The position numbers and the translations under genes were made by a program. Below are positions 21,272 to 31,010 of a stretch of DNA of 64,000 nucleotides, piece after piece (the stretch's first letter is position 1; every line of letters starts with the position of its first letter). Source of the DNA: Begonia masoniana. Taxonomy: Eukaryota; Streptophyta; Magnoliopsida; Cucurbitales; Begoniaceae. The stretch lies in contig CM039502.1 of NCBI GenBank assembly GCA_022432975.1, forward strand, positions 28,187,205 to 28,251,204. Direction: 5' to 3'. The notes under the pieces are model-generated. The model did no database searches, was not told the origin of the DNA, and saw nothing but the letters and a program-made list of their open reading frames with translations.

Positions 21272-23682
21272 TGTCATAGCGCACCATTTCTACTTGTCTT
21301 TTTTTTTTTTTTTTAAAGAGTTCACTTAAAATTTTGAAATAACTTTATTGAAAATGTACAATAGAAGTCTTAAATATCATAAGTATTCATTAAAATCAAA
21401 TCAATGGTCTTAAATAGTCATTTAAAAACAATACTTAATAAATTCATCCATAAACATAACGAAATAATAAGTGATATAAACTCTTTTTTAACTAAGATAA
21501 AAATAAAACGTAGGTTTTCCTTTTCATAGCCTCTGAATCGCTATTTGCATTAACACCACGTAACCTTGCAATGAGAGCACCTCTTTAACTACATCTTTCA
21601 TTTATTTCTTTCATCATGTACACATTAAAATTCTTCACCTACATCACAAAGTTCAAACTATGAGTCTAACGCCCATAAGAGATACATAAACTATCATGAA
21701 CTTGTACGCATTATGCAATTTTTGTAAAAACAGACTTATCACAGTTATTTCTCACTGGGTCTTTTATTCTTGCTTTAGTTTCAATATACAGTCCATTTGT
21801 CGGAGGTAATTCAGTTTAGGGAAGAGAGAAGACACTTCATGATCCCATCTTATGAGATAACTAACTCGTAATCTCACCTCTTAACAAAAGTTACGTTTAT
21901 TCAGTCATTTTCTCATCTTTCTGTCTGTTTTTTATATCTATCTTTTCTGATAGTCTTCCTTTCTTTGTTCTTTGTTGTCTTTAAATCTTTCTTAACAAAA
22001 ATTCTTTTTTATGATGCATGAGTCATACATAAAAATATGATACAAGACATAGCATATCATTGAGTCAATTCATATGTTCTTTCTATTCAATCATAACATA
22101 TTACATATCACAAAATCATTAATATTTTTACATCTATCAAAGCATATCCTCGAGCGATATTATTCTCAATATAACAATAAGGCATACGAAACAACAAGTC
22201 ACATAGCATATCCTTGAGCGATATTATTCTCAATATAACAATAAGGCATACGAAACAACAAGTCACATAGCATATCCTTGAATTCATGTCCATTAACGTG
22301 TCAAATTCAAGAGTTTATAAAATAACATTTCATTGAACCAATATCATTGTCAACATAACATAAAAATAAATCTTCTAGTCATTATCATCAAAAGTAAAAA
22401 AAAAAAAAACAAAACAAGTTCTCAAGTTATTATTATCGTAAATATAACATTAAGACAAGTCATCAAGTCATTATTATCGTAAACATAACAAGACAAGTCA
22501 TCAAGTCATTTTTATCGCAATCATAACAATAAGACAAGTCCTTAAGTCATTCTTATCGCAATCATAACAATAAGACAAGTTCTCAATTAATCGTCATAAT
22601 ATAAGCATAAAATATATCACTTTGTAATGTAGGCTGAAAGGTCACGCACATGCAAACATCACTTACATTGAGTCCTAAGTATGTAGACTCTTGCTCACAA
22701 CAAGTATCCTTCACCTTTGAATTAATTTACTCATAGAGTTATCGCGTATTAGTAAAAGAAAGTAAGGAGAATAATCATAATTGAAGGATTTCCATGGAGA
22801 AACCCTAACAATAATGAAAATCATAATTGTCTCCCTCAAATATGTATACCCATGTGTTTACTTGTTTGAGGGTTGAAGTCTATTAGGTTTAGCTTACCTT
22901 GGAGATTCTTCAGAAATGAAGTGACAGCTTGCAAGTTTCAGGCAAAAGAATGAGTTTTTAGGGTTAAGTTTTAACATGCATAAATTGGTCCAAAGTAAGT
23001 GTTTAAATGAGATTCAACAAACCCTAAAAATAATGGTAAATAACCAAAAATAACTGTCAAAATACAAAAAACCAGTTCGGAAATATGAAATTTACAAATC
23101 TTAAAATGTCAAAAAACACAAAAAATGCGGATTAAGAAAAATTGGGTGCGGCGCTTGCGTTGTGCAAGCTACTATCGCGCACGCGCTTTGTAACTAACAC
23201 GGGTCGGTCGCACGCATCTGTGCACACCTGCGCACGTCTGTGCTCACCTCCTTGCGCCTCCAGTAGCTCCCAACGCATTGCTATCTGCCATACTTCATAT
23301 TTTTTACTTAGTTGGCATATATGGTGCACTCCAAACATCTTTTTGGCTTCTATTTTTAATTTTTTATTCAAAAACTCTTATTTTACACTTTCAAAGGCAT
23401 CACCTTCCTTTAATGAATCATTATCTATATTTGGAAAATATTTGATTGAACAGTAACGCGGTCTCCCACCATAGCACTTTTCAAGTCTTATAGATTAAGC
23501 ATTCCACCAATAAATAAAATTACCCTTAATTCAATTAAATTATCTTCTTATTACATCATTTAATCTCATGTAAATTGTATTATTTTAGTCAAATACTTTC
23601 ATAATCATCATAATAGTAATGTAATATATAAATTTATTTTTTAATACGAAATTAAATTTTACTGGACTTTTTGGGTGTTACA
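21272..23682 (-). mobile_element. Solo LTR G inserted in copia integrase (2411 bp)
   Basis: On the minus strand it starts TGTAACACCCAAAAAGTCCA and ends GGTGCGCTATGACA. Flanks read CATAG (21267-21271) and TATAG (23683-23687). The uninterrupted copia frame (GCA TAT AGA GTT TTC) shows the original site was TATAG, with a TA lost on the left. On the minus strand it has donor CCAAG/GTAAGC at 22898/22897 and acceptor GATGTAG at 21639, flanking a 1259-bp segment that holds tandem repeats (22141-22620). It is related to the other long gypsy-type LTRs by this layout. Confidence 0.8.
22141..22620. repeat. 64-bp duplication and ~37-bp degenerate tandem repeats in LTR G
   Basis: Two copies of a 64-bp unit (22141-22204 and 22205-22268, differing at CCTCGAG/CCTTGAG) plus a partial third, then irregular units containing ACAAGTCATCAAGTCATTAT and ATCGYAAWCATAACA between about 22410 and 22600. 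In this LTR the array lies inside the intron-like interval rather than after it. Confidence 0.85.
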
Positions 23683-23687
23683 TATAG

Positions 23688-24935
23688 AGTTTTCAATAAA
23701 AAACTCTAGTTGTGGAAGAATCTATACATGTAACATTTGATGAGATATTAAACCCGACAAACCTTGAGGAGTTAAATGATAGGAGTTGGAATCTTTGGAC
23801 TTGAATAAAAATGATAGTACAAATCATGTGAGTCCCTCTCTAGATCAACCTTGTAAAGATCAGGAGACTACTTTAGTTGAAAATGTAAATGATGAGTTGC
23901 CTAAGGATTGAAAGTGTGTAAAGAGTCATATAATAAACGATATTCTAGGTGATCCCTCCTTGGGAGTCAAAAGTAGAGTATCCCTTAGGAATTATTGTGC
24001 CAATGTGGCTTTCATCTATCAAATAGAACCTAAGAACTTTGATGAAGTTGAAATAGATGAAAATCGAATTATGGCTATGCAAGAAGAATTAAATCAGTTC
24101 AAAAAGAATAATGTTTGAAAACTTGTTCCAAGGCCAAAAGAACAATCCATAATTGGAACCAAATGAATTTTCAAGAACAAACTAGATGAAAATGGAGTTG
24201 TGGTTAGGAACAAGGCAAGATTGGTTGCTAAGGGTTATAATCAAGAAAAAAATTGATTTTGAGGAAATCTTTGCTCCGGTTGCTATGTTAGAATCCATTC
24301 ACATGTTTTTAGCGTTTGCTTGCTCAAGAACTTTACTCTCTTCCAAATGGATGTTAAAAGTACTTTTCTAAATTGTATTATTTTGGAAGAGGTGTATGTA
24401 GAGCAACCCTTAGGATTTGAGGTCCATGGAAAACTTGAAAATGTTTATAAATTTAACAAGGTTTTTTATAGTCTTAAACAAGCACCTAGAGCTTAATATG
24501 ATAAACTAAGTAAATTTCTTCTTGATAAAGAGTTCAAAATAGGAAAAAAACAACTCTACATTATTTATTAAATCAAAAGGTGAAAACTTGCTCATTGTTC
24601 AAATCTATGTTGATGACATTATTTTTGGTGCATCAAATAATTTCCTTTGTGATGAGTTTGCTATGATGATGTAAAATAGATTTGAGATGAGCATGATCAG
24701 TGAGTTAAGGTATTTTCTTGGTCTTCAAATTAAGCAATCAAAGGATGACATTTTCTTAAGTCAATGGAAATATGTTAAGGAATTACTTAAGAAATTTGGT
24801 TTAGAAAGTTCAAAATCATTTCATACTCCCATGAGCACCACTACTAAATTGGATAAAGATAAAAATAGAAAAAATATAGATATGAAGAAATTATTGTGGC
24901 ATGATTGGATCTCTTTTATACTTAACCACATGTAG
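23688..24935 (+). pseudogene. Copia reverse transcriptase (broken)
   Basis: RT signatures in shifting frames: NKARLVAKGYNQE near 24210-24250, FEEIFAPVAMLESI near 24258, EEVYVEQPLGFEVHGK near 24390, FYSLKQAPRA near 24465, and the catalytic YVDDIIFGAS box at 24606-24635. ELRYFLGLQIKQ and YVKELLKKFGLE follow. Many TGA/TAG stops are present. It directly continues the integrase region once LTR G is ignored. Confidence 0.88.
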
Positions 24936-24984
24936 ACCCGATATTTTTTTATTATGTGCTAGATTTCAAGCATCACCCAAGGAA

Positions 24985-25540
24985 TCTCACTTAAATGTCG
25001 TGTAGAGAATTTTTAAATATTTGAGTTGTACATTTGACTTGGGAATATATTATCCCAAAGGAATTTCTTTCAACCTAATGAGATATTCTGATTTTGATTA
25101 TGCCGGTAGTCTAGTCGATAAAAAAAGTACAAGTGGTATTTGTCAATTTCGTGGAGAATCCTTAGTATCTTGGCTCTCTAAGAAACAAAATTTTGTGGCT
25201 CTTTCAACGATTAAAAGTGAGTATATAGCTGCTAAGAGTTGTTCTCCTCCAATATTGTAGATAAAGCAAACTTTAGAGGACCATGAACAAACTTTTGAGA
25301 AAATCCCCATTGGGTGTGAAAAAAAAAAATATCTCAAAGAACCTCATTCAACATTCTCGAACCAATCATATAGAGATCCGTTATCATTTTATTCGAGACC
25401 ATATTCAAAAAGGAGATGTTATGCTAGAATTTGTTAATGCCATTGATCAATTAGTCGATGTTTTCACAAAATCCTTGGATGAGAAAACCTTTAATGGCAT
25501 TAGGATTCGAATATGGCTAATTAGGATAGACCAAAATTGA
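24985..25540 (+). pseudogene. Copia RNase H and pol C-terminus (broken)
   Basis: Includes RYSDFDYAGSLVDKKSTSG with the first RNase H Asp region, SWLSKKQNFVALSTIKSEYI with its catalytic Glu context, and the C-terminal NHIEIRYHFIRDHIQKGDV and VDVFTKSLDE phrases that end Sirevirus polyproteins. A frameshift separates the two halves near 25320. Confidence 0.88.
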
Positions 25541-25860
25541 TCATCCTTTTTAAAAGTGTTGACCAATGGAGGTGTGCGACCGACACCTTAAAACTTTCTA
25601 TAAAATCAAGTTTTGTTCTAAGTGTTGACCTATGGTTAAACGGTCGACACCTCAAAGTCTCTGTAAAAGCTGAATTTTGCACTACATGTCGACACTTAAA
25701 TGTAAGTGTCAACCATAGTGTCTTAAATATATATACTGAAGTGTCGTCCCAATCTACGCTGTTTTTCTTCGATTTCTCTCTCTTTTCTCTCACATTATTT
25801 CACTATTTCTCGTTTCATCCAGCCCAGAACCTCTCACTTCTTCATTCCTTTCCCCTTATG
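25541..25860. other. GTCGAC-containing spacer after pol
   Basis: Non-coding stretch with four or five GTGTYGAC variants (for example near 25557, 25620, 25646, 25688 and 25743), the same motif clustered in this element's LTRs. Confidence 0.6.
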
Positions 25861-27092
25861 GCATTCTCCCCACGAATCGGTGGTCGAAGTGTGAAGCAAA
25901 AATTTGGTACCTTGCGAAAAGTGTCAAACAATCCTCCTCCCTTCGATTGGTCAATTCTACTCTTTAGTAACACAGACTCAAAAGATAAGTATGACACAGA
26001 TTTTAAATTCAAGCCCTTAATTGTATATTGACGAGTTACATTTATGGTGTTTGAGGATTAGAATTGGAAGAACTTTGTAGGTTTTTGGATCTCTTTACAC
26101 TGTACATATTAGAAGGTTCGTATTTTGAAACATTTATTAGGATGTTTTATGCTAACATTGAGTATACCCCGCCGTTCATTGAAAATTTCAAGTTATGTGT
26201 ATAGAAAACACATTACCTTGACACCTCAATCCTTAAACGTATTGTTAAACTGTGAAGTGGATGACACTACTAAAATGTATTATGAGGCCATTAAAGACCC
26301 TGCTTTTGTTGGCACTGATGAGGGTGTAGATTTCCTAAGGTTGATTGTGAAGAATCCAGATGGGCCTCTTCCTATTAAACCTAAGGCAAAATATTTAAAT
26401 GTCCATGCTAGAGTGTTTCACCGTATGCTTACGTACAACCTCTTTTCTAAAGATGGTCATAAGGATCACAACAGTTGTATGGAACTCTACGTTCTCTACA
26501 AGTTTTTTAGACAAGAATGCTTTGATGTAAGTTATATCATTATTCATCAGATGTTAAATGTTTTAGAAATTCTGCCAAATCTCTTCCATTTAATCTACTC
26601 TTGATGAAAGTGTTGAAACTAAATGTGGAGATTCCTCCTCAAATTCCACAGTCTCTGAAGAAAGTTGACACTTACACTAAATCCACTCTTGCCAAGATGA
26701 GCATTACACGTAACGAGGATGATGATTGGTTCTTAAAAACTATTCATCAGGGCTCCTCCTCTGTTCGATCATCTGAGCCCATTGCGGAGCAGCCCGATCA
26801 TGAGATGCCTGATGCTCCGTTTATTGAGTCACACTCTCACTCAGATTATCCTAGAGGTTGTCTTTCAAGTATTTAAGAAAAGATCGATCACATGTCTGCG
26901 TGCATCCCTAACTTGTCCACCTCTTTCATCGACTACAGTTTCAAACTCTTTGCATTTAGATAAGATCGATCAGAGACTTGAAGACTTCTCCCACTACTTT
27001 TGGTCGCATTCATTAACCGACGAACCTTCAGCCTCTTCTCGCGATCCTGATCTCCCTCTAACCACTGATGATGCTCCTCCGCAAGATCTATA
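25860..27092 (+). pseudogene. Sirevirus-type envelope-like / plant transposon-protein region (broken)
   Basis: Starts MAFSPRIGGRSVKQKFGTLR at 25860 and stops at 26030. Further on in other frames are a FIRMFYANIEYTPPFIENFK segment (about 26128-26190) and YRKHITLTPQSLNVLL with ...FHRMLTYNLFSKDG (26200-26460), then a serine/proline-rich tail to 27092. A YAN-type motif followed by this helical block is typical of the extra ORF after pol in Sirevirus-like elements, annotated as envelope-like or putative plant transposon protein. No membrane segment or signal peptide is intact. The family call rests on recall and position. Confidence 0.6.
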
Positions 27093-27848
27093 ATGTGTTT
27101 TTATTATGTGTTATGCACTATGTCAAATGCATCCTCTCTATTTAGTTTATTTTCTCTTTGGATATGGTTCTGGTTAGCTTACTTGCTTTAGATGTTGTTC
27201 ATCTTTCTATCTAGTCCTTAATGTCTTTTAAATGATTTCAAGACCCTATTCTATATGTATAAATAGATGGTATCATGCTTTGCTGAACTTTAGTATATCA
27301 TGTCTTTATCATTGTTCTGATGATTGTATGATCTTGGAGATGATTTTTGTCTTCATTGTCTTGCTAGTGGGAAGTCTAAAAACAAATGTTACTCTGCTAA
27401 TTGTTTTTATAATAACAAAGGGGAAGAAATATTTGGATAATTATATAGTGAGAGGGAGTTTCTTAATGATTACAAGTTCAACAACTTAGAAAAGTATACG
27501 TTTTGTCATCATAAAAAATGGAGAGATTATTAACTTAAAACTTTGCTAAGTTTAATATATTTTGATGATGAATGCATTAATTGTGATTAAATTATATCTA
27601 AATTATTTAGTGTTGTATATTGACGTCATGGATATGGTAAGTGATGAACTTAATATTAAGTTAATTAATATTATCCTTGCTCTTATTGGAATACCCTTAA
27701 AGAGGATAATTTGAATGTTCTAAAAAGTATGTGTTTAAGTTTTTTCAGAACGTGGCTTAAAATGTAACGACCCATATTCCCAGCAAGATATTGTCCACTC
27801 TGGGGATTGGGCCGTAACCCAATATATTCCCCTCACGGCTTTGTTTGG

Positions 27849-27930
27849 CGAGGATTTCCCAGTCGGTCACCCAACCTGGTACTACTCTCGCCGAAGCACT
27901 TTTAACTTCGGAGTTCTTATGGGATCCGTT
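27849..27930 (-). ncRNA. 5S rRNA-derived sequence in Cassandra 2 (distal LTR)
   Basis: The minus strand reads GGATCCCATAAGAACTCCGA, then AGTTAAAAGTGCTTCGGCGA and GGGTGACCGACTGGGAAAT. The A box is altered (AAGTTAAAAG) and the C box shows substitutions relative to Cassandra 1. Confidence 0.88.
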
Positions 27931-28294
27931 GCCAATTGTACTCCAAAATGCGTCTTGCTATCTTGGGAGGGTCTCTTTACATATATTTCATTTCCACATA
28001 CTTCCCCAAGCGATGTGGGATTGTGACGACCTCCTTTTTATGACCCATCACCTTCTGGTTCGCCCGCGCGGACATATCGTCATCGGGGTTCCGGTTCGTG
28101 CAGCCATCGTACACATACTTACACATCCGAGTCATCACAATCACCTCCCCTTTGGGGTCCAACGTCCTCGTTGGCCACATTTTCGGTTGGGTACAGGCTC
28201 TGATACCATTTGTAATGATCCCTATTCCCAGCAAGATATTGTCCGCTCTGGGATTGGGCCGTAACCCAATATCTTCCCCTCACGGCTTTTTTTA

Positions 28295-28376
28295 GTGAGG
28301 ACTTCCCAGTCGGTCACCCAACTTGGAACTACTCTCGCCGAAGCACTTTTAACTTCGAAGTTCTTATGGGATCTGT
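28295..28376 (-). ncRNA. 5S rRNA-derived sequence in Cassandra 2 (proximal LTR)
   Basis: A second 5S-like block in antisense, more diverged (AGATCCCATAAGAACTTCGA on the minus strand). Pol III competence is doubtful. Confidence 0.85.
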
Positions 28377-29433
28377 TGCCAATTGTTTTCCAAAACGTGT
28401 CTTGCTATCTTGGGAGGGTCTCTTTACATATGATTCATTTCCACATACTTTCCCAAGCGATGCGGGATTGTGACGACATCCTTTTTACGACCCATCACCT
28501 TCCGGTTTGCCCGCGTGGACGTACAGCCATCTGGGTTCCGGTTCGTGCAGTCATCGTACACATACTTACACATCCGGGTCATCACACAAAAAGTATGCAA
28601 AAAATCATTATGAAGTTGTTTTTCGGTTAATAGCATTGACCGCATGACCAAATACGGAAATTTCAGAGAGCTTCAAAGTGTCGACTGCACAATCATAGTG
28701 TCGACTGCGTGATCGAACACACAAATTCCAAAGAGCGTCAAAGTGGCAACCACAAGAAGAAAGTGTTGACCGCACAACATCTGCAAAGATCGCAGGAAGT
28801 TCATGGTGTGAACCGCGAGGTCAAAGTGTCGACCGAGTTGTTGAATGACATTCAAATTTACACAGAACAGTCTACAAGTGTCGACCAGAAAGAAGCATGT
28901 GTCAACCGGGACTCTGTCTATTTTGAAGATGTCTATAAATAGAGAAGTGTAGGCTCATCCTTGCAAATTCTAACAAAGAGCCACCAAATTTTCTTCTGAA
29001 TATCAAGTCTTCAATTCATACCACACATTTTCTATTACCATTTGAGATACCCTTTTGAGAGTGTGTGAAAGTTAGAAACTTGTTCTACAATTCTCTTAAC
29101 TATTCAATGTTGAATGTGCAAAGGGCGACGCCCTACAAACGAGTCACTACAAAGGCAAAGGATTGGCGCCTAGAATATCTATCCATCAAACCAGATTATA
29201 GTGTTGAGAAGTAATCTTCAAGGGAGAGCCTTGAAGCACGTGTTTGGCCGAACCGCATTAACAAATCAGCAGCATATCTCTATCCTTACCTAGCTTACAA
29301 TTTCACGTACCTAAACTATTTACTTTTGGATAGAGAAATTATCACTTGAAGTTGTTTAAAAAATTATTGGGTGTGATAGAAAGTAATAAACCTAATTCAC
29401 CTCCCCCCCCCAAAGGATAATTTTGATCCTACA

Positions 29434-29572
29434 TGAAGCTCGTAGCATCTTCTTTTCGGATCGGAGATTGCCAACTGGTTCTTATGTTGCTGATAGGCAG
29501 TTCAACGTTCTCTATGCGCGCGGCAATCATCAATCTTTGTTGATGGTAGAACGATGACAGATCATGAGTGCT
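29434..29572. other. Short unique spacer between copia 3' LTR and LTR B
   Basis: No recognised feature. Its last five bases, GTGCT (29568-29572), are duplicated at 35041-35045 by insertion of LTR B. Confidence 0.5.
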
Positions 29573-30034
29573 TGTAGCAACCGGTAATTATTGGCCCTAA
29601 TTATAACAACATTTCATGAATTACATCATAAGGGATTAAATGAATATGACTACTTGCTTGATTAGGTTAAGGTTTGGTTAACTAAGGGCATAAGTTGTAA
29701 GGCCCCGAGTTTTCTGAACCCGGTTTGTTACACCTGAACCCAGATATTTACTAAGAAACCTTGGACCGAATTAAAAACTTTCTACGGAATTCAAATTTTA
29801 ACGTTTGATAAAACATGAAGACTTGCAGCGGAAAAATTCTTCGAGCAAAAAAAATAGAATTGAGCAAAACTATGCAACAGTGTTTGAATGATTGAATAAA
29901 ATATTAAGAAAATAATTCAGCCGGAAGGGATAAAGATTAAAGCGTAAATTACTTAAAATTTAAGAAAGTCAAACACATCATCCGGAGAACGAAGTCAACC
30001 GGAAGGAACTGGCTTAGATAGAAGGCTTTTCCTA

Positions 30035-30300
30035 ATAACAAAACGACAAAGTTTTGGCTACATCATCCGGTCACAAAACGACAAAGTTTTGGCTACATCA
30101 TCCGGTCACAAAACGACAAAGTACAGCCTTTATCTACCGGTGACGTCAGCCGGATGATTTCCTCATCCGATCGACTTTACTCTACATCCACCGGTGACGT
30201 CAGCCAGATGATTTCCTCATCCGATCGACTTTACGCTACATCCACCAGTGACGTCAGCCGGATGATTTCCTCATCCGATCGACTTAACGACAAGTTCCAA
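30035..30300. repeat. ~34-bp (x2) and 54-bp (x3) repeats with TGACGTCA in LTR C
   Basis: Two units containing GGCTACATCATCCGGTCACA precede three 54-bp units, each with TGACGTCAGCC and GATTTCCTCATCCGATCGAC. The palindrome TGACGTCA occurs at 30141-30148, 30195-30202 and 30249-30256, exactly 54 bp apart. Confidence 0.88.
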
Positions 30301-30511
30301 CCCATATCTTCCGATGGCTTCCACTGAAGACATCTTCCGATAGACAACTAAACAACAACTCAATCTCTGCCGATAGACTTCATCTACCGATAAAGAACAG
30401 AATCACATTTTATCCACTTCATGGCTTACAATCACAACTCTAATCACAGAAAAGAGTTTACTCACTTCACTGAAACATTCAGAAATATTCAAATCGTTGC
30501 ATTCTCAATCA

Positions 30512-31010
30512 AAAAATCCAGTAAAAATCCAGTAAAAATCCAGTAAAAATCCAGTAAAAATCCAGTAAAAATCCAGTAAAAATCCAGTAAAAATCCAGTA
30601 AAAATCCAGTAAAAATCCAGTAAAAATCCAGTAAAAATCCAGTAAAAATCCAGTAAAAATCCAGTAAAAATCCAGTAAAAATCCAGTAAAAATCCAGTAA
30701 AAATCCAGTAAAAATCCAGTAAAAATCCAGTAAAAATCCAGTAAAAATCCAGTAAAAATCCAGTAAAAATCCAGTAAAAATCCAGTAAAAATCCAGTAAA
30801 AATCCAGTAAAAATCCAGTAAAAATCCAGTAAAAATCCAGTAAAAATCCAGTAAAAATCCAGTAAAAATCCAGTAAAAATCCAGTAAAAATCCAGTAAAA
30901 ATCCAGTAAAAATCCAGTAAAAATCCAGTAAAAATCCAGTAAAAATCCAGTAAAAATCCAGTAAAAATCCAGTAAAAATCCAGTAAAAATCCAGTAAAAA
31001 TCCAGTAAAA
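30512..31010. repeat. 11-bp minisatellite (AAAAATCCAGT)n, about 45 copies
   Basis: About 45 essentially perfect copies. Each unit has an A5 run, so A-tracts recur every 11 bp, close to one DNA helical turn. Three more units occur at about 31110-31138. A ~93-bp flank (TCACATTTTATCCACTTCAT ...) is present both before (about 30405-30500) and after (about 31013-31108) the array, indicating a higher-order duplication. Overlapping open frames on the minus strand are repeat artefacts. Confidence 0.95.

Larger units (their letters stand above)
16544..27527 (+). mobile_element. Internal region of decayed Sirevirus-like Ty1/copia element
   Basis: Order gag, protease, integrase, reverse transcriptase, RNase H identifies Ty1/copia. 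About 2 kb of extra sequence between RNase H and the 3' LTR, with an envelope-like region, and 1.1-1.2 kb LTRs point to the Sirevirus (SIRE1-type) lineage. All frames carry stops and shifts. Two elements have inserted into it: LTR X (with Cassandra 1 inside) at 16865-18749 and LTR G at 21272-23682. A purine-rich tract AAAAAATGGAGAGA at about 27513-27526 precedes the 3' LTR. Confidence 0.88.
27763..28586 (-). mobile_element. Cassandra TRIM element 2 (complete, older, 824 bp)
   Basis: On the plus strand TGTAACGACCC...GTCATCACA forms two LTRs (27763-28139 and 28211-28586) around a 71-bp interior. The reverse-complement primer-binding site GCTCTGATACCA is at 28197-28208. Flanks TAAAA (27758-27762) and CAAAA (28587-28591) fit a duplicated site with one later change, and the 5' LTR of the host copia supplies the uninterrupted sequence. 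The two LTRs differ at many positions, so this copy is older than Cassandra 1. Confidence 0.93.
27528..29433 (+). mobile_element. 3' LTR of the copia element, split by Cassandra 2
   Basis: Matches the 5' LTR from TATTAACTTAAAACTTTGC (TG changed to TA) to TTTTGATCCTACA. Removing Cassandra 2 (27763-28586) and one site duplication leaves about 1077 bp. The GTCGAC cluster recurs at 28630-28910. A run of nine to ten C near 29403-29411 is a likely assembly-sensitive site. Confidence 0.85.

Noticed and set aside
23132..23456. 104-aa plus and 79-aa minus ORFs
   Set aside because: Overlapping frames near the end of solo LTR G without any known motif.
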